DNA of 64,000 nt from NCBI GenBank assembly GCA_018296165.2, contig JACKQL020000017.1, positions 1,022,811 to 1,086,810 of the forward strand. Reading direction: 5' to 3'. The notes below the pieces were generated by a model. The model made no database searches. It saw only the letters and a list, made by a program, of their open reading frames with translations, and was not told the DNA's origin. This document shows positions 56,905 to 64,000 of this stretch, piece after piece. The position numbers and the translations under genes are program-made. Position 1 is the stretch's first letter; every line of letters starts with the position of its first letter. The stretch comes from Termitomyces sp. T153 (lineage: Eukaryota; Basidiomycota; Agaricomycetes; Agaricales; Lyophyllaceae).

Positions 56905-58006
56905 CTGTCAGCACAAGAAAGTCTTGGAGATTGAGGGGGATGGCTTGGGGGTCCCCTCAGAACCCTCCATCAGAGTTCCCATCCCAGGAGAGTACACATA
57001 TGGCCCTGAGGGGCCTGCCATTGACTCCCTGCTCCATGGCTGCTTCCTGGGCCCCACCTCCAGTGAGGGGGAAGCCCTCCACTTACCTTTGTTGCATGCC
57101 ACCAGGGCTCCTCCATGGCCATGGGTCTCTTTGGGCAGGCTGAGAGTAAGAAAACAGAGGAAGGATGGGAAGGGAGGTTCCCTGACAGCACTGGTTGAGC
57201 AGGCCAAATTAACAGGACGGGGTTCCTGTCCCAATCCCTCTCAAGAGTTGAAGAGGCCAGCCTTAAAGCCAAAAGTTCAACCTCAGGCACCTTAGCCTGG
57301 AGCAGCTAAAGCAGCTCCAAAAGTGGTGCAGTCCATGCAGTCAAGGACCACCTCAGCTCAGGCAATAAAGTTTTGGCCAATGCATCAGGCAAAGCTGGGA
57401 AGGATGCAGGTCAATCTGCTACTTGCTATAAGTGCAGAAAGACTGGCAGGAGTAGAAGGAGCCAGGGAAACCATCTCCTTGTGTGCATGTATGATGGGCA
57501 CATACTGTTGCTCCATCCAGTCTAGGTAATGCTAATGTCAAGTAGGATGGAGGTTCTGCTGATGTCACTACAGCTGAGCATGTTGACAAGTCAGATTCTG
57601 CCAAAAAGAATGACACTAAGTATGTCAAACTTGATGCCTATGACACCAGGCCATACCCTTTAGCTTGGCCTGACTTGAACAGGCCCAGCTTGGCCCTGGT
57701 TGACAGAACAAAGTTATGTCAAGCATACAATTTTTGGAAAACCTTTAGTTGACCTCCAGAAACATCATCTACCTATCAGCATGTAACATGGGGTCTAAAA
57801 ATCATTTTAGCAGCCACTACACCCCTCCCTCTACTTTTCCATGTTTTAGCAAACCCCAGCTGTCACCTCTTGCCAGATTCTGTCTCTCACCAAGTATCTA
57901 CATCCTTGGCTCCTAAGCTGAGTATCTTGTATGTCTTGTACACACATGAATATTACAAGATCAGCTTTAGTTATATGATAGATATTAGAACCCTGTAATA
58001 ATCACC
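56905..58006. other. CG-poor interval, no supported gene
   Basis: Open frames on both strands at 56,905-57,300 are mutually exclusive and have no recognised motif. 57,300-58,006 has many stops in all frames. The repeat shared with 39,747 starts at 58,007. Confidence 0.5.
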
Positions 58007-58420
58007 ACTTCAGGAAATGTAGCATGTTTCCTGAGAAAAAGGTGTCAGAAATATGTTTTTCAATTTCTGACACCTTTTTCTCAAGAAACATGCTAAATTT
58101 TATGTCAGAAAATTTCAATAAATATATTAAATATTATCTTAATGTTTCTTTCGTAGAATGATAAATTTTTCCGTGTTTTTTCTGAAGAAACAATCCTCAA
58201 AATATTTGAAATGTTCTCGATGATTTTCTTGAGAAACACGTGATATGTTTTAGCACATGTTTCTCAAAAAACCTTTGTCCTGTTCTTAGTTTGTATCTCG
58301 AGAAATACTCTGTATTCTTCTCGAGAAACACGTGTCGGCATAACGTATGATATTTCTCAAGAAACACGCAATAAAAAAATGTAATAATATTATATAGAAA
58401 CAATATACAGAAACACGTGT
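58007..58420. repeat. Hairpin and GAAACACGTG repeat region
   Basis: 58,021-58,052 and 58,063-58,094 are 32-nt inverted arms matching at 31 positions around a 10-nt loop. Beyond it the motif GAAACACG(TG), often preceded by TTTCTYRA, recurs at about 58,233, 58,325, 58,361 and 58,409. A decayed copy is at 39,759-40,150. It lies directly 3' of the gene at 58,400-59,058. Confidence 0.85.
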
Positions 58421-59058
58421 CGCGTCGCTCAGCGCGCGACCATCGATTCGCTCATCAAGACGCTTAATACGTACTACTGAGTCGGTAACATAGTGTACAA
58501 AATTATAGACTCCCAACAAACTCCAAGAAACAGATGAACAACAGCTGAAGTCAAGAAAAATGAGGGCTAAATCAGCAGGACAGACAGGGCATCGACTTAC
58601 AAGGAAAATCACCAAAATCAATCCGATCTACAAGCCTCTCGAATTCGAATTCGCCGGCCGTGGACAGCGCGCGGAATGCTATACGGTCGGTAACGAGCAG
58701 ATCGAGATTTCGTGCGGCCCAAGCGCTGCGCAACTACCTGGGACAGCGTCGTTGTGCATGTCTGGTTGACTCTTGATTGGTTGGACGGCGTCGTCGAGGG
58801 GGGTTCGTCAACAACGATGAGTTCCTGTGTCTGGTTGAGGATCGGTTGGTCGTCGTTGCGCTCCAGTTTGACGACACAAGACAGAGACTCGCGCGCCTGA
58901 AGCTTGTTAATTCTGTGTAGTCATAGAAAAATCTCAACACTGACCTGTGACAGATGGATGGAAATGGTGGACCCTATGCAGATGTTATCATACAGGATCT
59001 CAAAATTAGGCATCATGGTCAGCTCTGTGCTGGTGTATTTGAGCTGAAAGATTGGCAT
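58400..59058 (-). CDS. Unidentified spliced gene
   Basis: Exon 1 (58,945-59,058) starts ATG and reads MPIFQLKYTSTELTMMPNFE to IHLSQ (38 codons). A 48-bp GT-AG intron follows (58,897-58,944). Exon 2 (58,738-58,896) reads ARESLSCVVKLERNDDQPIL and ends TTTLSQ (53 codons). A third exon reading VRIKRLDERIDGRALSDATR is likely at about 58,415-58,474 after a GACTCAG acceptor, but 58,475-58,737 would then be a long intron. No domain, signal peptide or membrane segment was recognised. A CpG-decayed duplicate lies at 39,747-40,500. CG content is normal here. Confidence 0.55.
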
Positions 59059-59127
59059 TGTGATGGAATTATGAGAAAGAATGTGCGTTTGTGATCGTTT
59101 GGCTCCCTAACTCTAGATTAGATTTGC

Positions 59128-59665
59128 GCTGAGGAGTATGACGAGACAGATCCCGAACGAAATGTAGCTCTCACACCGCGTAGCCGTCAGAGGACCATGC
59201 GATACAGTGTTACACCATCGCCTTTGAAGAAGACAGGTTCGGCAATCAAATCTCTATCCCAAAACCTACGTCGTGCGTCCGTACGCGTGGTCAACTTGGC
59301 TGGGTCAACTCTGTCTCGAGGATGAGGAGGAACAGGCCACTGACGAGAACCCGATCCCTGATCTTACGAAGGCTTTACCTCTTCGTGGTCGGACGCTAGG
59401 GTTTTTTGGGACAGACAGCAAACTTCGACTGGCTCTCTTCAATTTTCTTGTGTACCCGTATGTTACGCTTGTGTAATATGTTCACCTTGGACTGATTTTC
59501 ATGTTCACAGGTGGACTGAACCTATCATTCTTGTGCTGATTATCATTAATGCTGTCGTCTTAACCATACAAGCTGCCCTTCCTTTGACTCTCTCTACCTC
59601 CGATGGCACTTCCGTCCCACCTCGTATCAAAGGATACTTAACTCTCCTCTGACCCATTTAAACGT
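59128..59665 (+). pseudogene. CCH1: N-terminal fragment of the CCH1 voltage-gated calcium channel
   Basis: CCH1 is the pore subunit of the fungal high-affinity plasma-membrane calcium channel. The fragment reads RQRTMRYSVTPSPLKKTGSA, SQNLRRASVRVVNLAG, then after a frameshift near 59,300 LPLRGRTLGFFG and RLALFNFLVYP. A 53-bp intron (59,458-59,510) splices to WTEPIILVLIIINAVVLTIQ, the first transmembrane segment of repeat I. It continues PPRIKGY and stops near 59,665. The normal protein has four repeats and about 2,000 residues; only the start is here. It abuts the STE11 fragment tail-to-tail. Confidence 0.8.
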
Positions 59666-59717
59666 AGCTGTGCCTGATTTTCAGTGAGGCACACGGGTTA
59701 GACTGGACCAGTATCAC

Positions 59718-62160
59718 TTACTCTGGATGACCCCCTAGCATTGGCATCTTTACCTGCGCGGGCGTGACCTCCTCCAGCTTGATTCCAAACAACTTGGTGC
59801 TGCGTTTCCTGGAGACGTTCGAGTAGGAAGCAGCATCTTCGCGTGAAGACCGATCGATCAGTCTCTTGCGCTCCTCAGCGACAATGCGAATTGATATTTT
59901 TGTTACGTGCGCGCATCTTTTCTCTCTCTGACTGTGCAAGAATGGGAGAAGCAGTTACTGCTGGCTCCACCGCCGTAGGGGATGATCCACCAGAGCTGGC
60001 CTCAATAACCGGTTTATCGAGGTCATGTTCGGGGAAGAACTCTTCGAGTCGTTCATAGACGTCTTCAGGAGGTGGGCGTGTAGCCCATGTTGAGCTTTGT
60101 CGATCAGTAAAAGTACTGCCTCTTGGACCCTTCGATGCGCCGGCGGGAGGACGTCTCGGATGAAGTTGAGCTGGAGGATGCAAGTCAAGTTGCGATGGAG
60201 TGACCGACCGATGAGGCGGTGGGAGCGAAGGAGGAAAAGAGGACAACTGTTGCGGGTTCGAGTCAGAAGTCGGGCTGACCGGCTCGATCTGCACTTTGAG
60301 AGGCGGGCGTAAGATAGACTTGAGTTCGTCTGATTCAGCCGTCGGACGCTTCTTCCAGATGGATGTCCCGTAATCATCAAGGTCGACATCGGATTCGTAG
60401 CGCTTAGTGAATGTCGATTCAGACATCTCAGACGTTGCTGAAGGAGGGGGAGGCGTATATGGCCTTGCAGTTCTTCCATTCGCCTGTGCCCACGATGCAA
60501 CAATGGTTCCTTCAGACGTACTATTCATAGTAGCCGCGAACCATTGTCGATCTTCTGGCCGTAAGGTTGATTCCGAACCTCGATGCAACTCATGTAGGCC
60601 ATGATTAGGTTTGCTGTCCGATGTCGACGGTCGCGAAGAACTAGCCTGATCCCGATTCGGGCCCAGTGGGCTTCGAGGACTGATTGGTGTGCGCGGTGGT
60701 GTCGAGTAGGAAGTCTCAGCCCCGCTTGGCCCATCTGACGACATATCGGAGCGGGTCGAAAGACTGGTTTCTAGCCGAGATGCAGAGTGTTGACGGCCGG
60801 GAGAAATAGCGCGTGGAGATCGAATGTTGTCTCCTGAATCTGTGGGGGACTGCATACGATGTCTATGCGTTGTGAGAGAGTTCATAGAATCTCCCGACGC
60901 AGATTGGGGACGCGGGTATGGATCTTGGCTACTAGGCAAATTGTAAGATGCGCCGCGAGAGGTCGAGACCTCTCGCCCCAGTTCACCAGCACTACCATAT
61001 AGAGGTCCTCGCATAGGCAAGGGTCGTGGAGGAGTTCGAGAGTCATATGATCTGGGCAGCCCAGATGAATATGGAGAATATGAAGGGACGAGGGGCACCT
61101 GACCCGTGGGCCGGCTCATAGGTAAAGGCGGAGGACGTCGTATGGCTAGATTGTTGTTAAGTGCACGGAGGTTGTCTACACTTTTACTGCCTTTTGGCAT
61201 GCGATTCCACTGGTTGCTCGAGGAAAGCGTTCTCTGCTCTCCCCTCCAGGCGAAAAGTTTGGATGGTAGAGGAACACCTGCAGAAGGACGTGGAGGCGGT
61301 CGTGTCTCACGTACCTCGCGGGCGGGCGTAGGAGCTGGAGCTGGATGTCGAGGAGGTGTGGGAATAGCAAGGGGGCGGCCAGTATACGGGGAAATTATTC
61401 TACGCGAAGAAGACTGAGACGGTCGAGCAGCGGATTGAGGCAAAACAGTGGCGGTTGTTTCTTGCGTGGGAGGTGAAGGCTCTTGGTCATCGGAGCGACC
61501 GTTTACGACGACCCAAGAATCGGATCGGACGGGGTCTTCTTCGGTTGCATATCGGTTTCGTCTATCTTTCGAGGGAGAAAGATTCTCTTTTGAGGGCTGT
61601 GGACGAAGCCCGGCTCCCAAAGCATATGGTCGAGTCCTCGAACTGTATTGGTCTGCAGCTCGCAAAGATTGTTCATGTTCAATCGCTGCATCTGAGGCGG
61701 TACGACCATAGGAAGTATATGATGAGACAACGTTTTCGTCAGGTTTGAAAGTCAGCCGATTAGGCGAAAGTGGAGGTGCAGTAGTAAATTGTCTAATCTC
61801 AGGATTGCCGAGAAAGGTCTCCGTTGGGGGTGGCGAAGTGAGTCTCGGAGGCCGAAGGTGTGGCGAACTCGGTCGGGGAGGCAGACCGTTGAGACGACGG
61901 GCATGGCGAGGGGATGGAGGGGTATTGTTTGATGCGAGATGTTGGGGAGGAGAAGGGAGTGGGTGAGGTGGGGGAACTGGCTTGTAATTGCTGCGATCAC
62001 GATCAGGATTATCGAGATCGGCCTCATATCCGCTTGTACTTTCGAGTATGTGCTGCTCGTTTGCAGAGGAGATACTTTCCTGTCGTGAGCGGCGTTTCGG
62101 TCGCAAAGGGCCGGAGTATGATGGTAATGCGGGCGGGGGCAGAGATCTTTTGTTCACCAT
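59718..62160 (-). pseudogene. STE11: STE11-type MAPKKK, N-terminal part without kinase domain
   Basis: STE11 is the MAP kinase kinase kinase of the fungal pheromone/filamentation pathway. An open frame of 761 codons (62,160-59,875) is Pro/Ser/Arg-rich and disordered, as in basidiomycete STE11 between the SAM/RA and kinase domains. The conserved end reads RPPPEDVYERLEEFFPEHDL, DKPVIEASSGG, then after a one-base frameshift near 59,905 SIRIVAEERKRLIDRSSRED, SNVSRKRSTKLFG and KLEEVTPAQ. The kinase domain should follow, but the sequence changes to the CCH1 fragment. The SAM domain was not found upstream. The start at 62,160 is only the first ATG of the frame. Confidence 0.75.
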
Positions 62161-62525
62161 TCCAACGCAAATCCGATCATTTTCCGCCCGCTCCCTCTGC
62201 TGGATCCACTACGACTCTTGGTCGCTCCGGCTCTCTCTCCCAAGCCGCTCTCAACGGGGGTACCTCCATCTCGAAGTCTGGCGCCTCTCGTTGAGGTGGC
62301 TAAAGTCCTCGCCGACGCCAACCTCCGCGCCGAAGGGCTCGATGAGCTGTGGTGTGGGCTTTGGGTGGCGTTTGATTGACGCAGGGTCGACGACGCTGAC
62401 CAATTTCCAAACCCAGACTGGTTGTGTGACTGGGCCGTCCCCGGTGTCCTCGACAGGGATCCTTTTGCCCTTCTTGTTCGTTTTGAATACTTTCGAACTG
62501 TCTACTAACCTATCGGCGCGTGTCT
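62161..62525 (-). other. Region upstream of the STE11 fragment
   Basis: Minus-strand frames carry coding-like pieces (KVFKTNKKGKRIPVEDTGDG, PVWVWKLVSVVDPASI; and a Ser-rich frame ending KMIGFALEW before a TGA). They probably extend the STE11 or a neighbouring gene, but frames change and no domain is certain. Confidence 0.4.
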
Positions 62526-63796
62526 TTACGATCTCCTAGGTGCCCCACGAGGTATTGATGATTTTCTTGAGGAATCTGTGAGAAGTCTCGGTTTGGGAGT
62601 GTAGATAGAAGAGAAGGATTTTGCGTACGCTTTAGACCGGACGGGGTGCTCTGGGTTTGGAGGACCAGGTGGTTGTTCCCTCTTCTTACCCTTTATTCTC
62701 GGGGCAGGCATGGGAGGATACGGCTTGTTTGCCCTTGTATGGGGATTGTAGAACTCGGGCGAGGGAGTGTGTTGGAGGCTGAGTTTGTAGAGTTCGTCGG
62801 TGGTCATGCCGAGGGGACTGTGGAGAGGACTCTCTTTGTTGGCGAGGATGTCGCGGACGACGGCACAAGCGCGCGAAAACAATTCACCGTTGACAAGCAA
62901 GGCACTATAAACACCCAACACAAGACTGTAATATACAAAAGAAGGTATATCATCTAATAACGAAGCATCAGATCAAACCTGAAGTAGTCACTAGGAGTAC
63001 TCACCAGAACCCTTCACGTGGAGATGCTTGACCATGAGTTCTGCGAGGGTTGCCGATGTTTGAGTGACCTGCGCTTGTGGTAAATTGAGAAACAGAAAAA
63101 AATTAAAAGCTTAAATTAATAAACTTACGCGAAACGACGAAAGGAACAATCTTTCACCACAGATTACATTGCACGATTCTCAATGTTCGATACAATTAAC
63201 TAGTTTTTCCCTCCCTTGTTCCTTTTATCAGCCTGTGGTATATGAGAAAACTGAAGAAATATAAACGAAAAGAGAACTGACCTTCCAGCAATCATGCCTG
63301 TCGTAGATCCCCTCCTCCCCATCGATCTCCCTAATCACCTTCACACTCCGAGAGACCCAGACACACTTGATCCAGTCAATACATTTGTCCCCCTTTACTT
63401 GACCGAAGCATTACTCACCGATGGCAAGGCGTTCGACAAATATCCCATCGCCTCGAGTTCCCTTCGAAAGTGCACCCCCCGACGCTTCTCCCACAAATGA
63501 GCCACGAACTTCGCGGCGCGAACGTCGTTGGCGGATCGAATGCACACGTTGGTGTTGCGCTGGATAGAGGCCTAGAATCGAATCAAAAGATACTCAAAGC
63601 GAAAGACCGTACGCGAATCCGTTGGCTCTTCTCCAGCTCGAGGATGGGGTACTCTTCGAGTCGAGACTTGCTCGGGCGAAGGACAGGGCGGCACATTGGG
63701 ATCTTGAAGGACTTGGCGTGCCTTGGCATATTGACGGTGTAGACGATGCTAGAGAAGCATTAAGTAAGTCAAAAGAAGGAAATAGAACGACTTACT
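62526..63796 (-). CDS. Unidentified multi-exon gene, probably partial
   Basis: Minus-strand exons: ending at 63,796; 63,613-63,748; 63,419-63,571; about 63,280-63,365; about 63,003-63,066; and a last exon about 62,894-62,526. Introns are short with GT-AG ends (47 and 41 bp for the first two). The first five exons join in frame: VSFTRTTISDN, MPRHAKSFKIPMC, RPSKSRLEEYPILELEKSQR, NTNVCIRSANDVRAAKFVAH, CVWVSRSVKVIREIDGEEG, VTQTSATLAELMVKHLHVKG. The last exon (ALLVNGELFSRACAVVRDIL, LGMTTDELYKLSLQHTPSPE) is off by one base with canonical splice sites, so the end may be damaged or mis-modelled. No family was recognised; the 5' end may lie beyond the window. Confidence 0.6.
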
Positions 63797-64000
63797 TGTC
63801 AGAGATGGTGGTTCGAGTGAAGGAGACGGTCGAGGAACCAGACACCTTAAATACGACAGAGCAATGGGGTCTTCTGAAGAATTGGAACTTGGAATATTAT
63901 CCCAGAGCTCAGACAATCATAAGAGTGAGTGAGTTTGGGTGAACCCAGGTGTCATGAGTAAGGGATAAAGCTTGGGTGAACCCAGAGCTCATCAATGGTA

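Noticed and set aside
56741..57295. A plus-strand open frame of 184 codons
   Set aside because: It overlaps a more protein-like minus-strand frame, has no motif, and low CG with few stops makes chance frames long here.
1..58100. Classical RIP (repeat-induced point mutation) as the cause of decay
   Set aside because: RIP in ascomycetes targets mostly CpA and raises AT content strongly. Here CA and TG are abundant and only CG is missing, with reciprocal CA/TG changes, so CpG deamination fits better.
58286..58621. A minus-strand open frame of 111 codons with Cys/Phe-rich repeats
   Set aside because: Its second half is translation of the hairpin and GAAACACGTG repeat region; only a short part (about 58,415-58,474) is plausible as an exon.
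60097..62539. Several plus-strand open frames of 65-183 codons over the STE11 fragment
   Set aside because: They are the complement of a 761-codon frame with recognised STE11 sequence at its end.
63900..64000. Repeat TTGGGTGAACCCAG twice as a possible operator
   Set aside because: Two copies at the window edge with partial palindromy; too little context to claim a regulatory role.

Overview
This window looks like a transposon-rich chromosome arm from an Agaricomycete (mushroom-forming basidiomycete). I did not resolve the genus. The evidence is: 41-80 bp GT-AG introns in every readable host gene; a KDZ-type (Kyakuja/Dileera/Zisupton) transposase with its CxC2-like cysteine cluster; Ty3/Gypsy chromoviruses; a LINE with an RNase H domain; and fragments of fungal CCH1 (calcium channel) and STE11 (MAPKKK).

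Two compartments alternate. Three stretches (1-6,435 with 7,305-26,150; about 29,900-39,000; about 39,000-58,100) consist almost wholly of broken mobile elements and are nearly devoid of the dinucleotide CG. Two stretches (26,150-29,900 and 58,100-64,000) have normal CG content and carry host-like coding sequence. An 869-bp solo LTR at 6,436-7,304 is a CG-retaining island inside the depleted part.

Layout. 1-1,717: gag and 5' LTR of a minus-strand Gypsy (family A), inserted in a minus-strand LINE (1,718-5,480). 5,490-16,400: a minus-strand Gypsy of family B, broken by a 5'-truncated plus-strand family A copy (6,251-13,298). 16,400-18,170: gene-free, with an array of four Pol III-like (A-box/B-box/T-run) units. 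18,175-19,965: unidentified decayed coding sequence. 20,394-24,916: KDZ transposase. 26,150-29,020: tandem duplication of an unidentified spliced gene, with a fragment of another gene between the copies. 29,100-30,115: repeat units. 30,845-34,015: family C Gypsy gag and LTR. 34,180-34,985: Copia 3' end. 34,990-38,486: another family B gag. 39,377-40,500: a family A-like LTR and a decayed copy of the gene at 58.4-59.06 kb. 40,557-53,355: a complete but dead family B element with two 217-bp LTRs. 53,356-58,006: decayed coding-like sequence, not identified. 58,007-64,000: hairpin-forming repeat, unidentified spliced gene, truncated CCH1, truncated STE11, and an unidentified multi-exon gene.

The main conclusion is mechanistic. 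Paired copies within the window show that the decay is CpG to TpG/CpA: the two LTRs of the complete family B element differ at nine sites where one has CA and the other TG. This is what deamination of methylated CpG leaves behind. The same process explains many of the stop codons (CGA to TGA) and the loss of the reverse transcriptase active site (GAC-GAC to GAC-AAC). No element here appears able to move by itself.
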